DNA of 11,704 bases from Burkholderiales bacterium (GCA_016197345.1 JACPVY010000049.1:1-11704), one strand, 5' to 3'. Shown: positions 1-7,041, numbered from the stretch's first letter. Notes: generated from the sequence alone by a model not told the origin. Numbers and translations are program-made.

Positions 1-439
1 ATTCGTCATCGTCGTCAATTTTAAAACTGACCCAAAACCCCGCCATGCCATTCACACGCCCTGCGATTTTGGTGTCGCTACCGAGCGTCGCTTGTACGAT
101 GTTTTCTAGATCCGGCATCAGCGACATGTCGCGTAGCGGCTCAATGCGATCATTACTTTCTAGGGAATAAATGCGGATACCTTCGTTGCTCGATAATTCG
201 AACAATAATTCGGTACGCCACGCCGGGCGGGAATGTGTGAGTGCGGCGCGTGTAATGGTGACAGTGGAAATGATGCGTGCCGCCATTTGTTGTGCTTTTG
301 GGCCGCGCTCAAGGAAGTGACTACTAGCGACCCACGCTGCCATGCTGACCGTGATGATGAATCCGATCAAAATGAAGGTGCGCCAAAACAAGCTACCGCC
401 CAACCAGGCGTAGCGTTGTGTTGGCAGGTGAAGTTGCAT
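1..439 (-). CDS. envZ: EnvZ-like sensor histidine kinase, N-terminal part (runs off left edge)
   Basis: Inner-membrane sensor kinase expected to autophosphorylate and pass phosphate to OmpR. Only about 146 N-terminal residues are in the window, read by translating the minus strand from an ATG at 439; the frame stays open to base 1. Residues 1-18 are cytoplasmic, about 19-40 form a hydrophobic transmembrane helix (FWRTFILIGFIITVSMAAWV), and the rest is a periplasmic sensor region rich in charged residues. The dimerisation/phosphoacceptor His and ATPase domains lie beyond the edge. The start has an AAGGA Shine-Dalgarno about 10 nt upstream and sits 12 nt after the stop of the ompR remnant, the usual ompR-envZ operon arrangement. 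The name rests mainly on this context and topology; another OmpR-partner kinase is possible. Its cognate regulator is broken here, so it would be a kinase without a receiver partner at this locus. Confidence 0.75.
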   Translation of the reverse strand, partial: MQLHLPTQRYAWLGGSLFWRTFILIGFIITVSMAAWVASSHFLERGPKAQQMAARIISTVTITRAALTHSRPAWRTELLFELSSNEGIRIYSLESNDRIEPLRDMSLMPDLENIVQATLGSDTKIAGRVNGMAGFWVSFKIDDDDE

Positions 440-451
440 GCGCGCCTGTCC

Positions 452-948
452 TTAGCGCGGTTGCCCTTCGGGGATGAATACATAACCCAAGCCCCATACC
501 GTTTGAATATATAACGGGTTGGACGGATCAGGTTCAATCAACTTGCGCAAACGGGAAATTTGCACGTCCAGACTACGATCAAACACTTCATATTCGCGAC
601 CACGTGCAAGTTCCATCAATTTTTCGCGTGATAGAGGTTGGCGAGCGTGGCGAGCAAATACTTTTAGTACCGAAAATTCACCTGTTGTTAATGGCACAGC
701 TTCGCCATTTTTTTTCAGGGTACGGGTGGCAAGGTCGAGGACAAAATCGCCAAAAGTGAAGCTTTGCGGTGTTTCAGAAGGGGCACCAGGAATTTCGTCC
801 GGGCCTTTGCGACGTAACACGGCGCCAATACGGGCCACCAATTCGCGTGGATTGAAGGGTTTAGGAAGGTAATCATCGGCACCTCATCCACAACCAAAAT
901 TTTGGCTTGGTGATTCGAGGAGTTTGTAGTGGTATTGGATGTGTTCAT
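452..948 (-). pseudogene. ompR: ompR response regulator, receiver domain deleted and frame broken
   Basis: OmpR is the DNA-binding response regulator paired with EnvZ. From the ATG at 948 the first 21 residues end in the receiver beta-1 motif KILVVD. The sequence then jumps, around 883/884, to GADDYLPKPFNPRELVARIG, which is the end of the receiver (alpha-5 region), in another reading frame. About 85-90 residues, including the phosphoacceptor Asp and the conserved Thr/Ser, are absent. From 883 to 452 a 143-residue stretch follows, with a complete winged-helix domain (FTFGDFVLDLATRTLKKNGE, GEFSVLKVFARH, SLDVQISRLRKLIE, QTVWGLGYVFIPEG). A TGA lies directly before the second fragment in its frame, so read-through would not join them. 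Reinitiation at TTG 841 or GTG 838 could in principle give a bare DNA-binding domain. The total is about 165 codons against about 240 in the family. Identification is secure; whether the lesion is real or an assembly error is open. Confidence 0.9.
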
Positions 949-1000
949 AGTGCTATGGTAACGTCTTATGCGTGGATGGAAAATGCTTGTGACACGAGCA

Positions 1001-1023
1001 TTACAATGTGTTACACACTTTAC
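1001..1023 (-). promoter_or_regulatory. Possible OmpR-family binding site (GTAA direct repeats) upstream of ompR
   Basis: On the minus strand the tetranucleotide GTAA occurs three times at 9-10 bp spacing (plus-strand TTAC at 1001, 1011 and 1020), in the divergent region about 55-75 bp upstream of the ompR start. OmpR/PhoB-type winged-helix regulators bind direct repeats with a period of about 10-11 bp, and OmpR half-sites often contain GTAAC. This suggests autoregulation of ompR or control of the divergent small secreted gene. The call rests on motif and spacing only. Confidence 0.3.
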
Positions 1024-1164
1024 CCGATAGGACTTAACGTCGCTAAAGATCCGCCTTACACTCAAAACAATCTGATGGAATTGCGCCAAAAGTTTCGTAC
1101 AATGCCAAAAAAAAGCAGTATCCCAGATATAACCGGATTTGAAGTATAGCGAAAGAAGATTATC

Positions 1165-1509
1165 ATGAACTTGGAAGCCAGAAAGACCGATTCGTCATTG
1201 TTCGAATCGTTTTTTGCGGTGTGTATTCTGATCGGCGGCATCGCAACCGCTCACGCAGATCCTGTTCCTCCAGCAGCATCGGATGCCAGGGCCACCGATA
1301 AAGCATTGCGGTTTGAGCTACGGAGCGATAGGGCCGCTATGCTCGACAACAAGGCAATAGAAGAGCGCCGCCGCTTGGCGAACGTGCTTGATTCTCGGAA
1401 TGAGGCAAATAAACGCCCCAATCGCTTAACCCCAGATGAGCGGCGCGATTTACGGCGCCATATTAATCAAGCTGGGCAAGATCTCTATTCAAACATCCCC
1501 AAGGATTAA
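1165..1509 (+). CDS. Small secreted hypothetical protein (114 aa)
   Basis: I do not recognise a characterised family. The protein has a short basic N-terminus, a hydrophobic stretch at residues about 15-29 (FFAVCILIGGIATAHA) and a likely signal peptidase I site after AHA, so a periplasmic or secreted mature protein of about 83 residues is expected. The mature part is very rich in Arg, Asp, Glu and Asn, predicted mostly helical, without cysteine. It ends in a motif-like segment, LTPDERRDLRRHINQAGQDLY, of a kind I recall in short Burkholderiales exported proteins of unknown role. A purine-rich AAAGAAG precedes the ATG by a short spacer. The gene is transcribed divergently from ompR and is followed by a hairpin terminator, so it is probably monocistronic. 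A link to the OmpR regulon is only suggested by position. Confidence 0.75.
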   Translation: MNLEARKTDSSLFESFFAVCILIGGIATAHADPVPPAASDARATDKALRFELRSDRAAMLDNKAIEERRRLANVLDSRNEANKRPNRLTPDERRDLRRHINQAGQDLYSNIPKD

Positions 1510-1536
1510 TTCCTCATCAATTCTGTGCTAATGGTG

Positions 1537-1590
1537 AAACGCCTACACTAGCTGTTGTGTTGTATTTTTGCAGCGTGAGGCGTTTTACTT
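1537..1590 (+). terminator. Rho-independent terminator after the small secreted gene
   Basis: An outer stem AAACGCCT (1537-1544) pairs with AGGCGTTT (1578-1585). It is extended inward by CAC/GTG and GCTG/CAGC with a short bulge, closing a T-rich loop of about 17 nt. A T-rich tail (TTTTACTTTT) follows. It starts 27 nt after the stop of the upstream gene. Confidence 0.65.
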
Positions 1591-1803
1591 TTAATTTCAC
1601 ATCATTTTGCAGAGCGCTTTGTTTTCTATTGTTTTTGCAATAAATATTGCTTTTACACATTGAGAAAATTTGCTCTGTTATGCTCTAATCAATAAATTTA
1701 CGCGCTTTGCCAATTCGTTGGTCTTGCCATATTTCGTCTTGTCTTGCGGTTTTTCGGTTCCGCTTGGGTACTTGCTAATACTTCGATTTTGAAAAATTGG
1801 GTA

Positions 1804-1809
1804 TATGAT
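1804..1809 (+). promoter_or_regulatory. Candidate -10 element for fapA
   Basis: TATGAT matches the sigma-70 -10 consensus at five of six positions, but no good -35 box lies 16-18 bp upstream. An alternative -35 TTGAAA further right pairs with a poor -10. It would give a leader of about 90 nt to the ATG at 1903. Confidence 0.25.
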
Positions 1810-1902
1810 GCAACTATTGCAGCTTGACGATCTAAATTGCAGACCACGGCTCATGCTGCGCTCGTTTGTGTCGATATCAAAAGTGTAGATGCGGGAGAAG
1901 GT

Positions 1903-3687
1903 ATGCAGCAGCTAGAAACTTCGGTGGATGAGGGCGTATTGCAAAGAAATTTGCAAGGAGACGTGCTCGCTTCAGTGGCTGATGAAATACCAAACGAACA
2001 TAATGTTGCCATTTGGTTTTTGCTCAACGAAGACAGTGGTGAGTTGCAAGCCCATTTCGATCCACATGCCCATCGGCCTATCAATCAGACGATCCTGAAA
2101 GAAAGCTTGGCCGATGCTGGATTTGCTGATTTCAAGTTAGATGACAACGCCGTCAATGATTTTTTAGCTCACAGCCGTAGCGCGAAAGAAATCTTGATTT
2201 GGGTCATCGCTAGGCGGCGTGATGCAGAAGTGATGCTAGATGTCGCTGATGATTTGATGGCGGCTTATCTCACTATAGTGCCTGCTGATGGTGGCAAACC
2301 CATCACCACGCAGCAAGTAGATGAATTACTACGTTTCAATAAAATTTCTTTTGGCATCTTGCATGCCGAAATCGCCCAAGCCGTTGCTGCTGGCAAATGC
2401 GACAATCTGCTGGTTGCACGCGGCGAACAACCCAATGAAGGCATTCCTACCCGCTTTAAAAGCTTGCTTGACGAAAAGCGCGATGAGTTATCCCATGTCG
2501 ATGACGGCGCTGTCGTCAAGTTTCGCGATTTATCACACTTGCTGATTGTGCAGCCCGGCGATCGCTTGGTGCAGCGCTTTCCGCCGATTCAAGGCACAAA
2601 TGGCATCGATATCACTGGCCAAGTAGCGTTTCCACAACCACTGCCAGATTTGCACTTTGGGCACGAATACCCCGGTGCGGCACCTGCTGAAGACCCCAAT
2701 ATCTTGGTGGCGTTGATTGAAGGTCAACCAGTGCTAACGGGCTATGGTTGCATCGTCAATCCAGTCATCGAAGTACCTAACGTTGATATGTCGGTTGGCA
2801 ATATCGTGTTTGACGGCACACTGCACGTCAATGGCGATGTCATTTCTGGCATGAGTATCAAAGTCACGGGCGACGTTATCATACGCGGCACCTTAGAGGC
2901 GGCTGAGATCGAAGCCGGTGGTAACGTCTCTGTCTCTGGCGGCATCATCGGTCATGCAGACAGTCGTCCCGGCGCTACTAGCTTGCCAGCCGATACCGCA
3001 GTGATTCGCTGCAAGGCATCGGTGCAAGCATTGTTCGTCGAAAATGCGCATATTGAAGCGGGCGATTCGATCTACATTGATCGCAGCGCGAGACAGTGCG
3101 AGTTGATCGCCTTAAACGATATTTTGGTCGGTAAAACTGGCTCCAAAATTAGCCAGATCATTGGTGGCGTGACTCAGGCTAAGCACATGATTAAAGCGAT
3201 GATTATGGGCGCGCCGTCGGGTGTCAAAACCCGCTTACTAGTTGGTATGGACCCTTTTGTTGATGAGGCGATTGCCAACAAGCAGCGCGCATTGCAAAAG
3301 AAAAAAGAAGAATTGGACAAGCTCGTCATGCTCGTCAAATTTTTCAAAGCAAATCCGAAAAAAGCCGAGCCATCAACCATGGCAAAAATCGCTAGCACGG
3401 GGCAAATGTTGACGCAAGAAATTGCCATTCTGAACCAAGAGCTACAGCAATTATCGGAAAATTTGAAGTGTGACGAAGACGCTCACATCGAAATGGGCAA
3501 GACAGTGCACTTTGGCACTGAGGTCAAAATCGGCAAGCAAGTCTGGATCGCTAAGGATGATATGCCCGGCACGACCCTAGGGCTGGTGGACGGGCAGTTG
3601 GTCAGTGCTTATCAACCCAAGGCGAAAGACAAAGAAAAGCAAGAAGCCACGTTCAAACAAGGTGCTGGGCCAGTCAAATTCGGTTGA
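1903..3687 (+). CDS. fapA: FapA/DUF342 family protein (beta-helix with C-terminal coiled coil)
   Basis: Cytoplasmic DUF342/FapA protein; in Vibrio, FapA is needed for flagellar assembly and motility and interacts with glucose-PTS EIIA, but for most members the role is unknown. With the ATG at 1903 it has 594 residues. An N-terminal lineage-specific region (about 1-108) is followed by the FapA N-terminal domain (from about 110: DVADDLMAAYLTIVPADGGK). A segment around the RGEQPNEG motif comes next. A right-handed beta-helix of short repeats with regular Gly/Val/Asp (VGNIVFDGTLHVNGDVISG, VTGDVIIRGTLEAAEIEAGG) starts near 291. A long Lys/Glu/Gln-rich coiled coil spans about 455-520, and a small beta domain ends the protein. 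No signal peptide or transmembrane helix is seen. I chose ATG 1903 because GGGAGAAGG lies just upstream; the frame is open to a TTG at 1837 (616 residues). No flagellar gene is nearby, so a motility role is an inference from the family. Confidence 0.85.
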   Translation: MQQLETSVDEGVLQRNLQGDVLASVADEIPNEHNVAIWFLLNEDSGELQAHFDPHAHRPINQTILKESLADAGFADFKLDDNAVNDFLAHSRSAKEILIWVIARRRDAEVMLDVADDLMAAYLTIVPADGGKPITTQQVDELLRFNKISFGILHAEIAQAVAAGKCDNLLVARGEQPNEGIPTRFKSLLDEKRDELSHVDDGAVVKFRDLSHLLIVQPGDRLVQRFPPIQGTNGIDITGQVAFPQPLPDLHFGHEYPGAAPAEDPNILVALIEGQPVLTGYGCIVNPVIEVPNVDMSVGNIVFDGTLHVNGDVISGMSIKVTGDVIIRGTLEAAEIEAGGNVSVSGGIIGHADSRPGATSLPADTAVIRCKASVQALFVENAHIEAGDSIYIDRSARQCELIALNDILVGKTGSKISQIIGGVTQAKHMIKAMIMGAPSGVKTRLLVGMDPFVDEAIANKQRALQKKKEELDKLVMLVKFFKANPKKAEPSTMAKIASTGQMLTQEIAILNQELQQLSENLKCDEDAHIEMGKTVHFGTEVKIGKQVWIAKDDMPGTTLGLVDGQLVSAYQPKAKDKEKQEATFKQGAGPVKFG

Positions 3688-3717
3688 ATGCAGTTGATGG
3701 GCAGCGCCTGCGGCGTG

Positions 3718-4800
3718 CTATGGGCGAAACTGTATTCCCGAGGCAGCTTGCCAATAAGCGCCCTCGGTTTCATGTTGCGCTAGCGTGAGCATGTTGCGTG
3801 CTGCAAATAAGGGATGGGCCATCGCTTCTTCCATCGTCAGCACCGGGCTTACACAGCAATCAACACCAGCAAAGCGTTCAAACCACTGTGCTAGTGTTTG
3901 TTGGGCAAAAAGATGGTCGAGTTCGGTTTTCAAGGCTGATGCTTCTGCACCACCTATTTCTTGTCCACACATCCAGTGCTGGCGCTTCAAATCAGGCCGT
4001 TGCAAGACTTCGCACACACCCTGCCAAAATTTCAGTTCTAGCGCGCCGACTGCCAGATAGCGGCCATCTTTGGTTGGATAGACGTTGTAACAAGGCACGC
4101 CACCCGTCAGTAAATCGCGCCCAGCAGGTGCTGCTTTGCCACTCGCATTGACCGCGACGCGTGGCATGATGTTGTTAGCCAGTACGCCATCGGTCATCGA
4201 AATATCGACAAAACAACCAGCGCCACCCATTTTCACCGCTAACAGCGCCGCTAAAATCCCTTGTACCGCTTGCTGCGCACCACCGAGCAAATCGCCGATC
4301 TGTAAATTCGGCAGCGCCGGGCTACCGTCGGCACCGACGTTTTGCTGCAACATGCCCGACATGGCAATGTAATTCAAATCATGCCCGGCTAGCTCGGCAT
4401 ATGGCCCATCGGCGCCATAGCCAGAAATCGCACACATCACCAGCTTAGGATTGACTTCTTTTAGCGAGGCCCAACCTAGGCCAAGCTTATCCATTACACC
4501 GGGGCGAAAGCTTTCGAGCACCACATCGGCGTCGCGCACCATTTTCAAGAAGTTGTTGCGCCCATCGTCCGCTTTCAAATCAAGGCGGACGATGGATTTG
4601 TCGTGATTGACAGCTATAAAAAACTGCGACACCTTATTTTTGATCGGGCCAATCGCTCTCGCATAATCGCCATCACCGGGTTGCTCTATCTTGATCACCT
4701 CGGCCCCCATCTGTGCTAAGCGCAGGCTAGCGACTGGGCCAGGCAATAGGCGCGACAAATCGAGAACGCGGATACCACTCAAGGGCAGGGTGACAGACAT
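3718..4800 (-). CDS. Alpha-methylacyl-CoA racemase (CaiB/BaiF family III fold)
   Basis: Cytosolic enzyme predicted to interconvert (2R)- and (2S)-2-methylacyl-CoA so that methyl-branched acids can enter beta-oxidation. It has 360 residues, the usual length of bacterial racemases such as Mycobacterium MCR. The CoA-transferase III hallmark lies at the N-terminus (GIRVLDLSRLLPGPVAS, MGAEVIKIEQPGDGD). The racemase catalytic set is present: His140-Asp141 in GHDLNY, Asp170 in QIGDLLGG and Glu255 in VGALELKF. The spacings between His, Asp and Glu (30 and 85 residues) equal those of MCR His126/Asp156/Glu241. This favours racemase over formyl-CoA or carnitine-CoA transferase. It is the last gene of a minus-strand run, converging on fapA with a 30 bp gap. 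Its start lies next to an A/T homopolymer tract and a truncated MAPEG gene; no strong Shine-Dalgarno is visible before the ATG, so expression may depend on upstream sequence now lost. Confidence 0.9.
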   Translation of the reverse strand: MSVTLPLSGIRVLDLSRLLPGPVASLRLAQMGAEVIKIEQPGDGDYARAIGPIKNKVSQFFIAVNHDKSIVRLDLKADDGRNNFLKMVRDADVVLESFRPGVMDKLGLGWASLKEVNPKLVMCAISGYGADGPYAELAGHDLNYIAMSGMLQQNVGADGSPALPNLQIGDLLGGAQQAVQGILAALLAVKMGGAGCFVDISMTDGVLANNIMPRVAVNASGKAAPAGRDLLTGGVPCYNVYPTKDGRYLAVGALELKFWQGVCEVLQRPDLKRQHWMCGQEIGGAEASALKTELDHLFAQQTLAQWFERFAGVDCCVSPVLTMEEAMAHPLFAARNMLTLAQHETEGAYWQAASGIQFRP

Positions 4801-4814
4801 GGTGTGTAGAGAAT

Positions 4815-4842
4815 AAAAAAAAATGAAAAAAATTTTTTTTTT
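4815..4842. repeat. A/T homopolymer tract between racemase and MAPEG remnant
   Basis: The plus strand reads nine A, TG, seven A and ten T in immediate succession. It lies just upstream of the racemase start and at the break point of the MAPEG gene. Tracts of this kind are slippage-prone and are also weak spots for sequencing. On the minus strand it gives T-runs that could be the remains of a terminator tail after a lost hairpin. Confidence 0.8.
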
Positions 4843-4981
4843 CTAATCGTCGAAAACCTTGCTGGCGATCTAACCATGTACGAGGATCGGCGTTGTCGTA
4901 GTTGCGCTGGGCTTTGGCGAAAGCGACCGTTGCCACGGGCATCAAACCTGCGATAAGGACTGTCCAATAAGCGATTTGCAT
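4843..4981 (-). pseudogene. MAPEG family membrane protein, N-terminal fragment only
   Basis: MAPEG proteins (membrane-associated eicosanoid/glutathione metabolism type) are four-helix inner-membrane proteins of about 130 residues. Here only the first 45 are recognisable: helix 1 (MQIAYWTVLIAGLMPVATVA) followed by the bacterial hallmark loop FAKAQRNYDNADPRTWLDRQ and QGFRR. The conserved continuation (an asparagine-containing helix 2 and helices 3-4) is absent. The frame instead runs into the A/T tract as LEKKNFFHFF and then out of frame through the racemase start. The ATG at 4981 has an excellent AAGGA ribosome binding site 7 nt upstream and follows the ABC-F stop by 53 nt, so the gene was probably co-transcribed with it. 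Only about 45 bp separate the last conserved codon from the racemase ATG, so the missing part is deleted, not frameshifted. Confidence 0.75.
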
Positions 4982-5034
4982 GCTGTTTTCCTTGAAAGAG
5001 TAACGCTGAGTGGCCTCGCAATCTTGAGGCAGGT

Positions 5035-6946
5035 TCAAGTGAGCGCTTCTAACGCCGCTTGTTCATCTAGCCATTGAGCTTCGAGTTCTCCCAAATCACG
5101 CGCGACATAGCTTTGGTCGGCCAACATCGTGCGGAGTTTGTCTTTGTTTTCCGGTGCGTAAATTTCTGTGCCAGCCAATTGCTTTTCTAGCTCAGTCTTT
5201 TGCGCTGTCAGTTTTTCCATCTTTTCTTCTAAGCGCTTGATGCGATTTTCAATTGGTTTGCGCAAACTCGATAAGCGCTGACGTTCTTCTGCGCTTTGGC
5301 GTTTTTGATCGCGTTTATCGACCACCACAGGTGCTTGTGGCAATTCGTTTTCTTTCTTGGCGACTGGCAAAGGCGTGGCAGGTTTGGCCGTTTTTTTATC
5401 TGTCTTATCAGTTTTGTCGGTAGGTTTGCCTAAGCGAGTTTGGAATAGCCAATCGCGATAATCATCCAAATCCCCATCGAAAGGTTGCAGGCGACCATCG
5501 GCGACGATGATGAATTGATCGGTCGATGCGCGCAGCAGGTGGCGATCATGCGAGACCAATACTAGCGTGCCTTCAAATTGCGCAAGCGCCATCGTCAAGG
5601 CTTCGCGCGTTTCCAAATCCAAATGGTTGGTTGGTTCATCCAGCAACAGCAAGTTCGGACGTTGCCAAACAATGAGCGCTAAGGCTAAGCGCGCTTTTTC
5701 ACCGCCGGAAAAGGGTTTGATCGGGCTAGTGACCATATTGCCGGGGAAATTGAAGCCGCCCAAGAAATTGCGCAGTTCTTGCTCACGCACATTCGGCGCG
5801 ATTTTCACCAAATGCCAGAGCGGCGATTCATCGTCACGCCAGGGTTGATTTACCGGCACCATTGACACCGAGCAAACCTATGCGTTGCCCGATTTGCAAG
5901 GTAAATTGAATGTCCTTGACGATCACTTTTTGCTGATCGGGTTCGTTTTCGGTGTGAATCGTATAGCCAGCGCGGACATCATCCAATACCAGCAAAGGAT
6001 TCGGTGCATTCGCTGGTTCGCGGAATTCAAACGAAAATTCAGCGGCAGCGCGTAGCGGTGCGATTTCTTCCATCCGCGCCAACGCTTTAACCCGGCTCTG
6101 CGCTTGTTTCGCCTTCGAGGCTTTTGCTTTAAAACGGTTGATGAAGGATTCCAAATGGGCGCGTTGGCGCATTTGTTTTTCCATCATGCCAGCTGCAAGC
6201 ACTAATTTAGCTGCACGTTGCCGTTCAAAGGCTGAATAATTGCCGCTATAGCGTACTAGCTTGCGCTCGTCGATATGCACAATCGTATTGACGACGCCAT
6301 CTAAGAAATCCCTATCATGTGAAATGATGACGAGTGTGCCGCTATAGCGTTTGAGCCAATCTTCCAGCCATAAAATCGCATCCAAATCCAAGTGATTGGT
6401 TGGTTCATCGAGCAGCAATAAATCAGATGGGCACATCAAGGCTTGCGCCAAATTCAAACGCATGCGCCAACCACCCGAAAAGCTGGTCAGCGGCTGCGAC
6501 ATTTGTTCTAGCGTAAAGCCTAAGCCCAGCAATAATTGTTCGGCGCGCGATTGTGCGGTGTAAGCATCGGCGTCGAGCAAGGCTGCATGCAAATTGCCGA
6601 GTTCTTCGCCATGCTCATTGCTCTCGTTACCGTGATCGTTTTCCAATTCGGCTAAGCGCGCTTCCAAGCTACGCAAGTGAACGTCACCGTCGATCGCATA
6701 GTCGAGTGCGGCGCGCTCTAGCGCTGGCGTTTCTTGCGCCACATAGGCGAGGCGCCAAGTTCTAGGGAAACCGAGATCCCCCGCATCAGGATGCAGATTG
6801 TCGCGCAACATCGCAAACAGGCTGGATTTACCCGCGCCATTAGCGCCGATTAGGCCGACTTTTTCGCCGGGGTTGATAACGAGGTCCACGGTTTCAAATA
6901 AAACCTTGGTGCCGCGCATGAGGCTCACTGCAGAAAAACGTATCAT
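5035..6946 (-). pseudogene. ABC-F ATPase (YheS/Uup-like), frame broken by deletion in the second ATPase domain
   Basis: ABC-F proteins are soluble twin ATPases acting at the ribosome, without membrane domains. The first part (ATG 6946 to about 5840, 369 residues) has Walker A GANGAGKS at about 34-41, the signature FSGGWRMRLNLAQAL, Walker B LLLLDEPTNHLDL and the switch SHDRDFLD. The inter-domain linker follows, then the second Walker A GVNGAGKSTL. Immediately after that Leu the frame meets a stop. The rest resumes in another frame at about 5838 with RDDESPLWHL and carries the second signature FSGGEKARLALAL, Walker B LLLLDEPTNHLDLE, SHDRHLL, a Lys/Thr/Asp-rich linker and a C-terminal coiled coil (267 residues). 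Compared with E. coli YheS, about 34 residues after the second Walker A, including the Q-loop, are missing. The start MIRFSAVSLMRGTKVLF fits the family; the longer frame to 6985 would overlap a terminator hairpin. YheS-like is the best subfamily match. Confidence 0.9.
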
Positions 6947-6965
6947 CTTGTGCCAGAGTAGGGCC

Positions 6966-6994
6966 AATAAAAATGACGCAGCCAAGCTGCGTCA
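6966..6994 (-). terminator. Hairpin with T-run, distal of a tandem terminator pair after prmB
   Basis: A perfect 9-bp stem, TGACGCAGC (6974-6982) with GCTGCGTCA (6986-6994), closes a 3-nt loop. On the minus strand it is followed by TTTTTATT. It lies between prmB and the ABC-F start, so it would stop transcription from prmB before the ABC-F gene. It could equally be a REP-like palindrome doing double duty. Confidence 0.6.
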
Positions 6995-6998
6995 CCAG

Positions 6999-7032
6999 AA
7001 AAAAACGACGAGCGGCATGCCGCTCGCCCTAC
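6999..7032 (-). terminator. Rho-independent terminator of prmB, also REP-like (GTAG plus palindrome)
   Basis: The perfect 18-bp palindrome CGAGCGGCATGCCGCTCG (7009-7026) begins 15 nt after the prmB stop. On the minus strand it is followed by TCG and seven T, a classical intrinsic terminator. On the same strand it is preceded by GTAG and two G. GTAG just 5' of a palindrome is the head motif of REP elements recognised by RAYT transposases, so this may be a recruited REP copy. Confidence 0.7.
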
Positions 7033-7041
7033 AAAGCTAGG

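Larger units (their letters stand above)
1510..1836. other. AT-rich intergenic gap with terminator, small hairpin and fapA leader
   Basis: No coding sequence is apparent. The stretch holds the terminator of the small secreted gene (1537-1590), a small inverted repeat GCAATAAATATTGC at 1637-1650 followed by four T, and a candidate -10 box TATGAT near the right end. The base composition is noticeably richer in A+T than the flanking genes. I see no riboswitch consensus (including the c-di-GMP types), tRNA or obvious small ORF with a good ribosome binding site. Confidence 0.6.

Noticed and set aside
233..514. Plus-strand open frame of 93 codons across the kinase start and the ompR 3' end
   Set aside because: Antisense to two recognisable genes, no ribosome binding site, composition not protein-like.
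519..872. Plus-strand open frame of 117 codons opposite ompR
   Set aside because: A shadow of the ompR DNA-binding region, which is clearly coding on the minus strand.
715..1089. Longer minus-strand frame including codons upstream of the ompR ATG and beyond the break
   Set aside because: The upstream part has no family similarity and covers the regulatory region; the part after the break is ompR read out of frame.
1510..1836. Riboswitch or small RNA in the fapA leader
   Set aside because: I searched by eye for c-di-GMP and other common riboswitch cores and found no conserved core; only weak hairpins.
3688..3717. Bidirectional terminator between fapA and the racemase
   Set aside because: A short imperfect GC pairing (GCGCC/GGCGT) is present but there is no T-run on either side.
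4815..4842. Phase-variable switch controlling the racemase
   Set aside because: The tract lies outside the racemase reading frame and no -10/-35 pair spanning it could be defined; kept only as a side remark.
5825..5870. Programmed ribosomal frameshift in the ABC-F gene
   Set aside because: No slippery heptamer or downstream structure, and the joined product would still lack about 34 conserved residues.
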